Source: Gemmatimonadota bacterium
GTDB taxonomy: Bacteria > Gemmatimonadota > Gemmatimonadetes > Gemmatimonadales > Gemmatimonadaceae
DNA length: 64,000 nucleotides
Assembly (NCBI GenBank): GCA_016191225.1
Contig: JACPPC010000022.1
Coordinates: forward strand, 124,001 to 188,000
Reading direction: 5' to 3'
Below, in pieces: positions 16,519 through 29,330 of this stretch. Positions within the stretch are counted from its first letter, which is position 1; each line of letters begins with the position of its first letter. A program made the position numbers and the translations under genes. Under the pieces are notes generated by a model that was not told where the DNA came from, did not search any database, and saw only the letters and a program-made list of their open reading frames with translations.

Positions 16519-18671
16519 GCGCCACGGTCCATGCCGTCCACTGGCTCGTCGGGGTCGCGCAGCGCGCGGCCCTCCCCGGTGCCGATGCCCTCGCCACGCC
16601 CATCGTCACCGACCCCGCCGCCGCCTGGCACGACGTCGCCGGAGGGTGCGGCGTGGATGCCGAGCTGCTCGCCGCGCGCGTGGCCGACCACTTCCGCCTT
16701 CCCGTCGCGCAGCTGCGCACGGCCCAGGCCGGCGCGCGCAAGCTCCTCCCCGAGGCGCTCGTGCGCCGCTACGGCGTCTTCCCACTCCGCGCCGACGACC
16801 GGCACCTCGTCGTCGCGACCTCCGACCCGACGAACCTCAATGTCGAGCAGGACGTGAGCTTCGCCTCCGGGCGCCACGTCACCCTCGAGGTCGCCTCGCC
16901 GGGCGCGATCGCCGACATGATCGAGGCCACCTACTCCCCCGAGCAATCGATCGAGTCGATGCTCAAGGGCGTGCGCGACCCCTCGCACACGCTCACCGTG
17001 GTCGAGGAGGAGGAGGCCGAGGCCGGGCCGTCCGCCGACGAGGCCGGCACCGGGCCCGTCGTCCAGCTCGTGAACCTGATCCTCCAGCGTGCCGTCGACC
17101 GCGGGGCGAGCGACATCCACCTGCAGCCCGCCGGCAACATGGGCGTGGTGCGTTACCGCGTGGACGGCGTGCTCGCCAACTCCGGGCAGATGCCCCTCCC
17201 CGCCCTCAATCGCGTCATCTCGCGCATCAAGGTCATGGCCAAGCTCGACATCGCCGACCACCTGCGGCCACAGGACGGCCGCGCGCGCATCATGATCGCG
17301 GGCCGCACGTACGAGTTGCGCATTTCCACCGTGCCAGCGCGCGGCGCGCAGAAGTGCGTGATCCGCGTGCTCGACGCGGGCCGCGCCTCGACGATCTCCG
17401 AGGTCGGCATTCCCGACGCCGAGCTCGTGCGCCTCAGGCGCCTCCTCTCGTTCCGCGACGGGATGATCGTCGTCACCGGCCCCACCGGATCGGGCAAGAC
17501 GACAACGCTCTATGCCGCGCTGCAGCAGGTGCACCGCGAGGACGTGAACGTGATGACCGTCGAGGACCCGATCGAGCGCGAGCTCCCCGGCGTCACGCAG
17601 ATCCAGGTGGAAACCAGGCAGGGGGTCACCTTCGCCTCCGCCCTGCGCGCGATCCTGCGCCAGGACCCCGACGTGATCTTCGTCGGCGAGATCCGCGACG
17701 CCGAGACCGCCGCGGTCGCCGCGCAGGCCGCCCTCACCGGCCACCTCGTGCTCGCCACGCTCCACGCCAACGATGCGATCGGCGCGATCCGCCGCCTCGC
17801 CGACCTCGGCCTCGACCACGCCACGATCGCGTCGACGCTGCGCGGCGCCGTGGCCCAGCGCCTCGTGCGGCGCATCAACCCGGCCTGCGCCGAGCCGGTG
17901 GACGACCAGACCCCGCTCACCGACGAGGAGGAGCGCCTCGCGATCGCCTTCGGCACGCGCCCCGTGGCACGCGCCGGACAGGGTGAGGCCGCCTACCGCG
18001 GCCGCCTTCCGATCGTGCAGGTGTTCGAGGCGACACCGGACCTCACGCAGCTGATCGCCGAGGGAAAGGCCGCCGGCCTGATCGAGGCCGCCGCCGAGGC
18101 TGCCGGCATGCGCACCCTCCGTACCGTGGGCGTGGCCCGCGTGCAGCGGGGCGAGACCACCCTGGCCGAGCTCGAGCGCGTGCTCGGCGACGTCGACGAG
18201 GCCAGGGCCGAGGCCGCGCTGCCCGTACCCACGGGGGCGCCACGTGGCACCCTCGCGCTCGTGGCGGCGTCCATTCCTGATGTCGAGCAGGCGGTGCCGC
18301 ACGTGCTGCTCGCCGACGACGACGGTGCCAACCGCATCATCGCCCGCGCCCTGCTCGAGGCGCAGCAATACCGCGTGACCGAAGCCAGGGACGGGCAGGA
18401 GGCCGTGGAGCACCTCGCCAGCGGCGAGCTCTACGACCTCGTGGTCCTCGACCTCGACATGCCGCGCAAGGGCGGGCGCGAGGTGCTCCACGCCCTCCGC
18501 GCCGACGTCGCCAGCGCCGGCATCCCGGTGGTGATCCTCACCGGCTCGAGCGACGCCGAGCTCGAGACGTCGCTGCTCGAGGAGGGAGCCGACGACTACA
18601 TCCGCAAGCCGTTCGACCCGCGGCGCTTCCTCAGCCGCGTGAAGGCGACCCTGCGGCGGTCGGCAGCGTAG
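16515..18671 (+). CDS. GspE/PilB-type secretion ATPase fused to a C-terminal receiver domain
   Basis: 718 residues from ATG 16515, coupled (ATGA) to the kinase. Residues ~40-150 match a GspE N-terminal (MshEN-like) domain, residues ~180-560 the hexameric ATPase with Walker A GPTGSGKTTTLYA (~322), Asp-box VEDPIERELPG, Walker B-like DVIFVGEIRD (~386) and the His-box GHLVLATLHAND. The zinc tetracysteine loop of PilB/GspE is reduced to one Cys (NPACAEPV). Residues ~596-718 are a CheY-like receiver with acidic LLADDDGAN, phospho-acceptor Asp646 (VVLDLDMPRKGG) and a conserved IRKPFD Lys. This suggests phosphorylation-controlled pilus or secretion motor activity. Confidence 0.92.
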   Translation: MSATVHAVHWLVGVAQRAALPGADALATPIVTDPAAAWHDVAGGCGVDAELLAARVADHFRLPVAQLRTAQAGARKLLPEALVRRYGVFPLRADDRHLVVATSDPTNLNVEQDVSFASGRHVTLEVASPGAIADMIEATYSPEQSIESMLKGVRDPSHTLTVVEEEEAEAGPSADEAGTGPVVQLVNLILQRAVDRGASDIHLQPAGNMGVVRYRVDGVLANSGQMPLPALNRVISRIKVMAKLDIADHLRPQDGRARIMIAGRTYELRISTVPARGAQKCVIRVLDAGRASTISEVGIPDAELVRLRRLLSFRDGMIVVTGPTGSGKTTTLYAALQQVHREDVNVMTVEDPIERELPGVTQIQVETRQGVTFASALRAILRQDPDVIFVGEIRDAETAAVAAQAALTGHLVLATLHANDAIGAIRRLADLGLDHATIASTLRGAVAQRLVRRINPACAEPVDDQTPLTDEEERLAIAFGTRPVARAGQGEAAYRGRLPIVQVFEATPDLTQLIAEGKAAGLIEAAAEAAGMRTLRTVGVARVQRGETTLAELERVLGDVDEARAEAALPVPTGAPRGTLALVAASIPDVEQAVPHVLLADDDGANRIIARALLEAQQYRVTEARDGQEAVEHLASGELYDLVVLDLDMPRKGGREVLHALRADVASAGIPVVILTGSSDAELETSLLEEGADDYIRKPFDPRRFLSRVKATLRRSAA

Positions 18672-20397
18672 CATCCGGCGCCACCGCCGCGGCGCCCAGC
18701 AGCGCCACCGGCGGCGCGATCCGCACCCCATGCGCGGCGAACTGCTCGAGGAAGTCGAGCAGGGTCGCCTCGCGCCAGGCGCGAAACTCGTCGACATCGG
18801 TCCCCGCGTACCACGCCATCACCTCGAGCAGGATCGCCGACGGCCCCAGCTCCCGAATCCGCACCACCACCCGACCGGGCCAGACCTTGTCGCTCGCGCG
18901 CAGTGCCCGTTCGCAGGCCTCGCGCACCTCCCGCAGCTGCGCGAGCGTGGCCGCGTAATCGACCGGGATGAGCTGGTGGAACCGGATCCGGTCGCGCCCG
19001 GCGAAGTTCTCGGTGCGCATCTCGCTCAGCTTGCCGTTGGGGAGCGAGACGACCGTGCGCTCGAGGGTCCGGATGCGCGTCGAACGCAGCCCGATACTCT
19101 CCACTTCCCCCTCGAAGTCCTCGATCTTCACCCAGTCGCCCACGCGGAACGGCTGGTCCAGGCCGAGCGACACGGAGCCGAAGAAGTGCTCGAGCGTCTT
19201 CTGCGCGCCGAGGGCCACCGCAATGCCGCCGATCCCGAGCCCCGCCAGCAGGGTCCCCACCGGGTAGCCGAGGTCCGCCAGCGCCCCGATGACCGCGACG
19301 ATCACGATCAGCACCTTGGCCACCCGCGTGCCCAGCTGGATCGTCGACCGCACGCTCGGCCGGCCTCCCGCCCACTCGCTCAGCGGAAGGAGCCGGGCCA
19401 CCAGCGTCACCGCGCGCAGGGTCCACCAGGTCACCGCCGCGATCACGAGGGCTCCGATCGCCATCGTGATGGCGCGGTTCGACGCCGCCATCAGCAGCAG
19501 CGGCGAGATCGCGATCCGGTAGCCGACGAGGGCGAGCAGGAAGAGGGTCGGGGTGCCGAGCTGGTGCAGGAGCTCGGTCCCCTCGTCGCCGCGCCACGCC
19601 GGCACGAGGCGCAGCAGCCAGCCCAGGAGCGGGCGCACCAGCCGCGCCAGCCCGAGCGACACGGGGAGCAGCACCAGCAGCGCGATCCACTGCCACCACA
19701 GCACCTGCCACGGCCCGGAGAGGAAGAACCAGTCGGGGAGCCGCTCGCGCAGCCACTTGTCCTCGAGCTCGTCGTACCAGGTGTCCACATGCTCCACCGT
19801 GCGCGGCGAGAACTCCCAGTGCGGCGTCGGCGTGTCCACGCGCAGGAGCCGCACCGACTGCGCGCCGAGGTCCGCGCTCGGAATCAGGCCGAGGTCCTCG
19901 CGATCGGGGGCGAGCCGGTCGGTGGTGTCGCCAGCGGCGCGCGCCGAGAGCTTGTCGAGCCGGATCTCGAGGTGCCGGTCGAGCACCGCCTTGAGGCGGC
20001 GGGCGAGTTCCGGGAGCCGCTCGCGCTCGCCCACCGGGGCGCCAAGCCACGTGGCGGCCTCCGCCCAGTCGCCGCGCCTGGCGGCGCGCAGGTAGGCCCG
20101 CATCGCCGCCCGCGGCGACGCCGGATCGACGGTCTCGTTTTCGTCGACCTGCGGCGGCCGGGGGGCGCTGCTCCCCGCCGCCGACTGCCGCGCGAGGACA
20201 CCGAGTTGCGCGGCCGCGCGCGGCGGCGCGGCGACCAGGGCCGTCGCGACGGCCAGCGTCGCCACGGCGGCGCGCCAGGCGGAAGGCCAGGCGGCACGCA
20301 GGGAGACCGTGCGCGTGCCGCCGGTGCGCGTGCCGCCGGTGCGCGCGGCGCTCGAGCGCGCAGTGCCTGTTCCGGCGGCGACCGCCTGGCGATTCAT
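18631..20397 (-). CDS. MscS-family mechanosensitive channel
   Basis: 588 residues from ATG 20397. An Arg/Ala-rich N-terminus is followed by a hydrophobic signal-like stretch ending in PPRAAAQ, then a ~200-residue soluble region. Several membrane helices follow and the MscS core: GLGIGGIAVALGAQKTLEHF is the pore helix TM3, with GVGDWVKIEDFEGEVESIG-type beta-domain features just after. It releases osmolytes on membrane tension. The last 41 nt overlap the end of the convergent receiver-ATPase gene. It lies 23 bp downstream of the 2H phosphoesterase. Confidence 0.9.
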   Translation of the reverse strand: MNRQAVAAGTGTARSSAARTGGTRTGGTRTVSLRAAWPSAWRAAVATLAVATALVAAPPRAAAQLGVLARQSAAGSSAPRPPQVDENETVDPASPRAAMRAYLRAARRGDWAEAATWLGAPVGERERLPELARRLKAVLDRHLEIRLDKLSARAAGDTTDRLAPDREDLGLIPSADLGAQSVRLLRVDTPTPHWEFSPRTVEHVDTWYDELEDKWLRERLPDWFFLSGPWQVLWWQWIALLVLLPVSLGLARLVRPLLGWLLRLVPAWRGDEGTELLHQLGTPTLFLLALVGYRIAISPLLLMAASNRAITMAIGALVIAAVTWWTLRAVTLVARLLPLSEWAGGRPSVRSTIQLGTRVAKVLIVIVAVIGALADLGYPVGTLLAGLGIGGIAVALGAQKTLEHFFGSVSLGLDQPFRVGDWVKIEDFEGEVESIGLRSTRIRTLERTVVSLPNGKLSEMRTENFAGRDRIRFHQLIPVDYAATLAQLREVREACERALRASDKVWPGRVVVRIRELGPSAILLEVMAWYAGTDVDEFRAWREATLLDFLEQFAAHGVRIAPPVALLGAAAVAPDATLPTAAGSPSRG

Positions 20398-20420
20398 GCG
20401 CCCCAAGCTAGCGGCGCCAG

Positions 20421-21023
20421 TCACGCGCCGCCGCCGAGCATCACCGTGAGCACCGTCTCCGGCGGCTGCGGGTCGTTGGTGCGCGAGAGCTCCAGCCGGT
20501 CCACCACGATCGGCTCGGTGAGCCGGAGGGCGAGGAGTTGGCGCTCCATGGCCCGGTCGAGGGTGCGATAGTACGAGATCGTGAGGTGCGGCGAGAAGGG
20601 AAAGCGCACCGGCCCGAACCGGAGCCCGCTCGCCTTGACCCGCTCGTGGAGGGCGCGCAACGGCCCGTGAGGGTCGAGCTCGAAGCTCACGATGTCGGTG
20701 CCGGGAAAGCGCATCGGCAGCCCGGCGGCGAGGGTGAACGGCGGGGTGTCGCGCACCGCCGCCTCGATGCACTCGCGCACGCGGTCGATCGCGATCTCGG
20801 GGAGGATCGGCCCGGCACCCGAGGAGCCGGTGAGGGAGAGGTGCGGCGGGTTGGTGGCGGCGAGCTTGGGGTCGGCTTGGCGCCGCATCGCGTCCAGCGC
20901 GTCGCGAGCGGCGCCCAGCACCGGCACCAGCACGAAGCTCCCCGCCGCGCGACGCCAGCCGGGGCCGTCGTCGCCGGGGTCGTCGTCGTGCTCCTGGTGG
21001 TCGAAGTCGCGGGGCGCGGGCAT
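20421..21023 (-). CDS. 2H phosphoesterase (2'-5' RNA ligase / cyclic phosphodiesterase-like)
   Basis: 200 residues. Two HxS/T motifs define the family: PPHLSLTGS (~80) and FSPHLTISYY (~145). Members hydrolyse or form 2'-5' or 2',3'-cyclic phosphodiester bonds in RNA or nucleotides. The first 25 residues are acidic and possibly disordered. The ATG at 21023 lies only 2 bp from the BlaI-type operator at 21026-21039, so this gene and the divergent repressor are probably controlled together, with a very short or absent leader. Confidence 0.85.
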   Translation of the reverse strand: MPAPRDFDHQEHDDDPGDDGPGWRRAAGSFVLVPVLGAARDALDAMRRQADPKLAATNPPHLSLTGSSGAGPILPEIAIDRVRECIEAAVRDTPPFTLAAGLPMRFPGTDIVSFELDPHGPLRALHERVKASGLRFGPVRFPFSPHLTISYYRTLDRAMERQLLALRLTEPIVVDRLELSRTNDPQPPETVLTVMLGGGA

Positions 21024-21025
21024 CT

Positions 21026-21039
21026 ACTAGAAACATAGT
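21026..21039. promoter_or_regulatory. BlaI-type operator ACTA-N6-TAGT
   Basis: ctACTAgaaacaTAGTtg lies in the 50-bp gap between two divergent genes. It fits the known BlaI/MecI-like consensus TACTA-N6-TAGTA, with outer bases partly conserved, and stands directly beside a BlaI-family gene, so autoregulation is likely. It differs from the TTTTAC-N5-GTAAAA sites of the copper island. Confidence 0.7.
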
Positions 21040-21073
21040 TGACCGTGGGCCCGTGCGGCATTACCCTCCGCGC

Positions 21074-21460
21074 ATGTCCCCCCGCGCGCCCGCCTTCACC
21101 GACCGCGAGCTCGACGTGATGGCCGCCCTCTGGCGCCACGGGCCGAGCACGGTGGCCGAGGTGCGGGAGGCGATCGCCGACCCGCTCGCCTACACCACGG
21201 TGCTCACCGTGCTGCGCACCCTCGAGGCGAAGGGCCACGTCGACCACGCCGAGGGGGACCGGGCGCACCGCTTTCGCCCCCTCGTCTCGCGGGCGGCGGC
21301 GGCCGCCGCCGCCCTCCGCCGAGTGCGCGACACCCTCTTCGACGGATCGGCCGTGGCCCTCGCCGACCAGCTCGCCGCCCTTCCCGGCACGTCGGCCGGG
21401 GAGCTCAAGCGGGTGCGCAAGCAACTCAAGCGGCGGCTCAAGGCGGGGCGGAAACGGTAG
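21074..21460 (+). CDS. BlaI-family transcriptional repressor (second in window)
   Basis: 128 residues from ATG 21074 (a GTG at 21053 would add 7 residues). Winged helix: FTDRELDVMAALWRHGPSTV, then LAYTTVLTVLRTLEAKGHV and the wing DRAHRFRPLVS. The C-terminal half is an Ala-rich dimerisation helix and a basic KRRLKAGRKR tail. No M56 peptidase gene is adjacent, unlike the copper island copy. The downstream genes are an M16 peptidase pair, and the divergent gene is a 2H phosphoesterase. Confidence 0.9.
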   Translation: MSPRAPAFTDRELDVMAALWRHGPSTVAEVREAIADPLAYTTVLTVLRTLEAKGHVDHAEGDRAHRFRPLVSRAAAAAAALRRVRDTLFDGSAVALADQLAALPGTSAGELKRVRKQLKRRLKAGRKR

Positions 21461-21574
21461 GAACGCGCGCTGCGGCGGCCGGCCCCGGCGATGCTTCCGG
21501 CGGCGGCGGCAAGCAACGTTCCCACGGTCCGTCCTGTCCAACCGACGCTTCGCTACCCCCATTCCGGAGCAGTC

Positions 21575-22993
21575 ATGATCCCAGCGTTCGTGCGTGCAAC
21601 CCGGGTCGCGGCCGCCGGCCTCGCCCTCGCCGCCAGCGCGGCGGGCCCCGGCGCCCGCGCCGCCGGCCAGCCGGCCGCCAAGCCGGCCCTCCGCGTCCCG
21701 GTCGACTACTCGAAGCTCAAGAACGGGCTGCGCGTCGTGATCTCGCCCGACGCCTCGGTGCCCACGGTCGTCGTCGCGGTCTACTACGGCGTCGGCTTCC
21801 GCACCGAGACGCGCAGCCGCACCGGCTTCGCCCACCTGTTCGAGCACATGATGTTCCAGGGCTCCGCCAACCTCGGCAAGACGCAGTTCATCAAGCTCGT
21901 GGAGGGGGTCGGCGGGATCCTCAACGGCTCCACCCGCTTCGACTACACGAACTACTTCCAGGTCGTGCCGTCGAACGCGTTCGAGACGGTGATGTGGGCC
22001 GAGGCCGACCGCATGCGCGGCCTCTCCATCACGCAGGAGAACCTCGTCAACCAGCAGGGCGTGGTGAAGAACGAGGTGAAGGTGAACGTGCTCAACACCC
22101 CGTACGGCGGCTTCCCCTGGCTCGACATGCCGCAGCTCGCGAACCTCAAGTGGCAGAACGCCCACAACTTCTACGGCGACCTCTCCGACCTCGACGCCGC
22201 GACCCTCGAGGACGTGCGGCAGTTCTTCACCACCTACTACGCCCCGAACAACGCCGTGCTCGTGGTCACCGGCGACGTGACGATGGCGCGGGGACGGGCG
22301 CTGGCCCGGAAGTACTTCGGCGCGATCCCGTCGCAGCCGCAGCCCGCCGCCCCCGACATCGCCGAGCCGCGGCAGGAGGCCGAGCGCCGCAGCAGCAAGG
22401 AGGACCCGCAGGCGCCGCGCCCGGCGCTGGCGATTGCGTGGCACGTGCCGCCACGCTGGACCCCCGAGTGGTTCGCCTTCGGCCTGCTCGACCAGGTCCT
22501 CGCGCAGGGGCGTGACTCGCGCCTCTACGACGCGGTCGTGCGCCAGCGCGCCCTCACCGGCAGCGTGGGCGCCGGCATCAACCAGGGGCTCGGCAACCAG
22601 TTCAACTACGCCGGCCCGATGCTCTACATCGTGAGCGCCTTTCACGACGCCCGCACGAACCCCGACACGCTCATCAGCGCCATCGAGCGCGAGGTGGCGC
22701 GGCTGCGCACCGAGCCGGTGGACCAGGCCACCCTCGACCGCGCCCTCACCAAGTGGCGCTCGAGCTTCTACTCCTACCTCGAGGGGCTGAGCGGCTTCGG
22801 CCGCGCCGACCTGCTGGCCTCGCTGGCGCTGTTCGACGACAACCCGGCGCGCGTGAACGAGATCGAGGCGGGGTTCGCCAAGGTCACCCCCGAGCTGATC
22901 CGCAAGACCGCCGAGGAATGGCTGCGCCCGGGCAACCGCACGATCCTCACCGTCGTGCCGGCGCCGCCCAAGCCCGCCACGGGAGGGAACTGA
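21575..22993 (+). CDS. M16-family zinc peptidase, catalytic subunit
   Basis: 472 residues from ATG 21575, which has CCGGAG five nt upstream and a signal peptide (LALAASAAGPGARAAG). The inverted zinc motif HLFEH is at residues 87-91, with the distal ligand Glu in VVKNEVKVN about 75 residues later, so this member should be active. Two M16 half-domains follow. The family degrades peptides in the periplasm or processes exported proteins. It is followed 2 bp later by a paralogue without the zinc motif. Confidence 0.92.
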   Translation: MIPAFVRATRVAAAGLALAASAAGPGARAAGQPAAKPALRVPVDYSKLKNGLRVVISPDASVPTVVVAVYYGVGFRTETRSRTGFAHLFEHMMFQGSANLGKTQFIKLVEGVGGILNGSTRFDYTNYFQVVPSNAFETVMWAEADRMRGLSITQENLVNQQGVVKNEVKVNVLNTPYGGFPWLDMPQLANLKWQNAHNFYGDLSDLDAATLEDVRQFFTTYYAPNNAVLVVTGDVTMARGRALARKYFGAIPSQPQPAAPDIAEPRQEAERRSSKEDPQAPRPALAIAWHVPPRWTPEWFAFGLLDQVLAQGRDSRLYDAVVRQRALTGSVGAGINQGLGNQFNYAGPMLYIVSAFHDARTNPDTLISAIEREVARLRTEPVDQATLDRALTKWRSSFYSYLEGLSGFGRADLLASLALFDDNPARVNEIEAGFAKVTPELIRKTAEEWLRPGNRTILTVVPAPPKPATGGN

Positions 22994-22995
22994 CC

Positions 22996-24402
22996 ATGAC
23001 GCACGCTTCGCTCGCGCGACCGGTGGCCGCCCTTGCCCTGGCCGCTGCCGCCGCGGCCGCTCCCGCCCTCGCGCAGGGCACTTTTCCCACCACGCCGCCC
23101 CCGATCGGCACCCCCAAGGCGTTCAAGGTGCCGGGGCGGCGCACGATCGTCCTCGCCAACGGCATGAAGGTGTCGCTGATCCCCTTCGGCACCGTGCCCA
23201 AGGCCACCGTGCGCCTCGTGATCCGCACCGGGTCGATCGACGAGTCCGCCGATCAGGTGTGGCTGGCAGCGCTCATGACCGACTACCTTTCCGAGGGAAC
23301 CACCACCCGCTCGGCCCGCGACGTCGCCGAGGAGGCCGCGGGCATGGGCGGCGGCCTCGCGGTCGGTGGCGGGTCGGACGTGGTCAACCTCACCGCCGAC
23401 GTGCTCGGCGAGAATGCGGCGGCGATGGTCCGCCTCGAGGCCGACGTGGCCCGGCACCCGAAGTTCGCCGAGACCGAGCTCGCCCGCCTCAAGTCCAACC
23501 GGCTCCGCACGCTGGCCATCGCCCGCAGCCAGTCGCAGGCGCAGGCGAACGCCAGGTTCCTCGAGTTGATGTACCCCGACCACCCGTATGGCCGCCTCTA
23601 CCCCACCGAGGCGCAGCTGCAGGGTTACACGGTGGACCAGGTGCGCGCCTTCTGGGCGGCAAACGTGGGGGCGGCGCGGGCCCACTTGTACGTGACCGGC
23701 GTCTTCGATGCCGCGGCCGTGGAGCGGGCGGCGCGCGAGGCGTTCGGCGACTGGACGGCCGGCGCCCCGCCCACCGTCAAGCCCGCCACGCAGCCGGTGC
23801 AGCGCAAGGTCGCCGTGATCGACCGCCCCAACGCCGTGCAAAGCACCATCTACGTGGGGCTGGCCGTGCCCAACGACCACAGCGCCGACTACACCAAGCT
23901 CCTCGTGACCGACGCGATCCTCGGCGGCACCTTCGGCTCGCGCATCACCAGCAACATCCGCGAGAAGAAGGGATACACGTACTCCCCCGGCAGCTTCATC
24001 TCGCAACGCAAGGGGATCGCCCACTGGAACGAGGTCGCCGACGTGACGACGAACGTCACCGGGCCGGCGCTGCAGGAGATCTTCAACGAGGTCGACCGGC
24101 TGCGCACCGAGGCGCCCCCGCTCGAGGAGCTCGATCGCATCAAGCGAAACATGGCGGGCATCTTCGTGCTGCAGAACGGCTCGCGGGGTGGGGTCGGCGG
24201 ACAGTACGTGACCGTGGACCTGCAGGGGCACGACGACGCCTGGCTGCGGGCCTACCTCGACCGGGTGCTCGCGGTGACGCCCGCCGACGTGCAGGAGACG
24301 ATGCAGAAGTACCTGGTGCCCGACCGGATGACGCTGGTGGTGGTCGGGGACCGCAAGGTGATCGACGAGCAGCTCAAGCCGTACACCGCCACGGTCCCCT
24401 GA
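22996..24402 (+). CDS. M16-family peptidase, non-catalytic partner subunit
   Basis: 468 residues from ATG 22996, with GAGGGAA upstream. Signal peptide ends at PALAQ. The place of the HxxEH motif reads WLAALMTDYLSEGTT, so no zinc ligands remain. The C-terminal half keeps the M16 feature ILGGTFGSRITSNIREKKGYTY that closes over substrate. Such pairs form heterodimers with one active and one inactive chain (as in the mitochondrial processing peptidase). A 14-bp-stem hairpin follows. Confidence 0.92.
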   Translation: MTHASLARPVAALALAAAAAAAPALAQGTFPTTPPPIGTPKAFKVPGRRTIVLANGMKVSLIPFGTVPKATVRLVIRTGSIDESADQVWLAALMTDYLSEGTTTRSARDVAEEAAGMGGGLAVGGGSDVVNLTADVLGENAAAMVRLEADVARHPKFAETELARLKSNRLRTLAIARSQSQAQANARFLELMYPDHPYGRLYPTEAQLQGYTVDQVRAFWAANVGAARAHLYVTGVFDAAAVERAAREAFGDWTAGAPPTVKPATQPVQRKVAVIDRPNAVQSTIYVGLAVPNDHSADYTKLLVTDAILGGTFGSRITSNIREKKGYTYSPGSFISQRKGIAHWNEVADVTTNVTGPALQEIFNEVDRLRTEAPPLEELDRIKRNMAGIFVLQNGSRGGVGGQYVTVDLQGHDDAWLRAYLDRVLAVTPADVQETMQKYLVPDRMTLVVVGDRKVIDEQLKPYTATVP

Positions 24403-24424
24403 TCGCGGCGTGGGCGGCGGGCGG

Positions 24425-24459
24425 CGGGGCGGTTCCCCATTGAGCGGGGAACCGCCCCG
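24425..24459 (+). terminator. GC-rich hairpin after the M16 pair
   Basis: CGGGGCGGTTCCCC pairs perfectly with GGGGAACCGCCCCG across a 7-nt loop (attgagc). It lies 22 bp after the M16 stop and 15 bp before the fabI ATG. There is no T-run, so it may be a weak terminator, an RNA stabiliser, or a structure affecting fabI. Confidence 0.55.
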
Positions 24460-24474
24460 CGTCACATTCAAGCC

Positions 24475-25392
24475 ATGCTCCCCATCGACCTCCGCGGCAA
24501 GCGGGCCCTCGTGGCCGGCGTGGCCGACGACGGCGGCTTCGGCTTCGCCATCGCCAAGTGCCTCGCCGAGGCGGGCGCAACGGTGTGCGTCGGCACGTGG
24601 CCGCCGGCGCTCACGATCTTTCGCAACCTGCTCGAGCGCGGCAAGATGGACGAGTCGCGTCGGATGCCCGACGGCACGCTCCTCCAGTTCGAGAAGGTCT
24701 ACCCCCTCGATGCCGCCTACGACGCGCTCGTCGACGCGCCCGAGGAGGTGCGCACGAGCAAGCGCTACAAGGACACGGGCGACTTCAGCATCGACGGGCT
24801 CGTGCGTGGGCTCACGGCCGACTTCGGCCCGCAGCCGCTCGACATCCTCGTGCACTCGCTCGCCAACGGCCCCGAGGTCAAGAAGCCGCTGCTCGAGGTG
24901 AGCCGCGGCGGCTACCTGAGCGCGGTGAGCGTGAGCGCGTATTCGATGGTGGCGATGCTCCAGCGGCTGGGGCCGCTGATGCGCCCCCGCGGGAGCGCGA
25001 TGTCGCTCACGTACATGGCGAGCGAGCGGGCCATCCCCGGGTACGGCGGCGGGATGTCGAGCGCCAAGGGGGCGCTCGAGTCGGACACGCGGCTGCTGGC
25101 CTTCGAGGCCGGGCGCAAGTGGGGGGTCCGCGTCAACACCATCTCGGCGGGGCCCTACGCGAGCCGGGCCGCGAGCGCGATCGGGATCATCAGCCGGATG
25201 GTGGAGTACTGCGCGCGGAACGCCCCGATCACCGAGCCGCTCGAGGCGACCGAGGTGGGCATGGCGGCCGCCTTCCTCTGCAGCCCGCTGGCGAGCGGGA
25301 TCACCGGCACGACGCTGTACGTCGACAAGGGATACCACTCGATGGGGATGTCGGCGGACGCGCTCAACGACGGCGGTCCGGGCGCGCCGTGA
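24475..25392 (+). CDS. fabI: Enoyl-[acyl-carrier-protein] reductase, plant-type FabI
   Basis: 305 residues, about 45 longer than E. coli FabI because of an insertion around residues 40-100. The NAD motif is [13 protein letters not shown]; the catalytic region is [19 protein letters not shown], with seven residues between the Tyr and Lys as in plastid and cyanobacterial-type enzymes. It does the last step of fatty-acid elongation, reducing enoyl-ACP with NADH. The GTG of the next gene overlaps its stop. Confidence 0.93.
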   Translation: MLPIDLRGKRALVAGVADDGGFGFAIAKCLAEAGATVCVGTWPPALTIFRNLLERGKMDESRRMPDGTLLQFEKVYPLDAAYDALVDAPEEVRTSKRYKDTGDFSIDGLVRGLTADFGPQPLDILVHSLANGPEVKKPLLEVSRGGYLSAVSVSAYSMVAMLQRLGPLMRPRGSAMSLTYMASERAIPGYGGGMSSAKGALESDTRLLAFEAGRKWGVRVNTISAGPYASRAASAIGIISRMVEYCARNAPITEPLEATEVGMAAAFLCSPLASGITGTTLYVDKGYHSMGMSADALNDGGPGAP

Positions 25393-25877
25393 TCGCCCGG
25401 GTGGGCGCCGCCCTGCTCTGCCTCGCCGCGGCCGGCGGGGCCGCCGGGGCGCAGCGCGACCGGCTGCGCGTGGACTGGGGCCTCCACGGCTCGTGGCCCG
25501 AGTACGTGTCGGCGTCCTTCGGGGTGAGCCGGATGCGCACCGACGGCGGCGGCGAGCAGCGGGGCTTCTTCGTGGCCGTCGAGCCGGGACTCAACGGCGG
25601 CCGCATCTCGGTCGGCCAGCGGCGCGGCTTCGAGGACGGCGTCTGGTCGACGCACTTCGGGCTGCTGCACACGTGGAACGCGCCCCAAGACACCCGCCCC
25701 GGGGTCACCTACCTCGGCACCGAGCAGCGCGTGACCTTCGCGTGGTTCGAGGTGGGGCTCGGCTTCGGCTACCGCGTGGCCGGCGGCGAGCCGACGACCC
25801 CGTTCGGCGGGCTGACGCAGCGCGGCGTGCAGACGATCATCATCACCGGCGTCCTCGGCGCGCACTTCGCGTTCTAG
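25389..25877 (+). CDS. Small secreted beta-rich protein, unknown function
   Basis: 162 residues from GTG 25389, overlapping the fabI stop by 4 nt. A clear signal peptide ([14 protein letters not shown]) precedes alternating strands such as [25 protein letters not shown] and [13 protein letters not shown], ending in a terminal Phe (GAHFAF), which is usual for outer-membrane beta-barrels. I do not recognise the family. Coupling to fabI may be incidental. Confidence 0.7.
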   Translation: MIARVGAALLCLAAAGGAAGAQRDRLRVDWGLHGSWPEYVSASFGVSRMRTDGGGEQRGFFVAVEPGLNGGRISVGQRRGFEDGVWSTHFGLLHTWNAPQDTRPGVTYLGTEQRVTFAWFEVGLGFGYRVAGGEPTTPFGGLTQRGVQTIIITGVLGAHFAF

Positions 25878-25961
25878 CGGCGCGGGCGAGCGAGGGGGCG
25901 AGCGATCGCCGCCGAGCGCGGCGACACAGGCGGGTTCCGCGCTGCGCCCGGAACGGCAACG

Positions 25962-29330
<3,369 letters not shown>

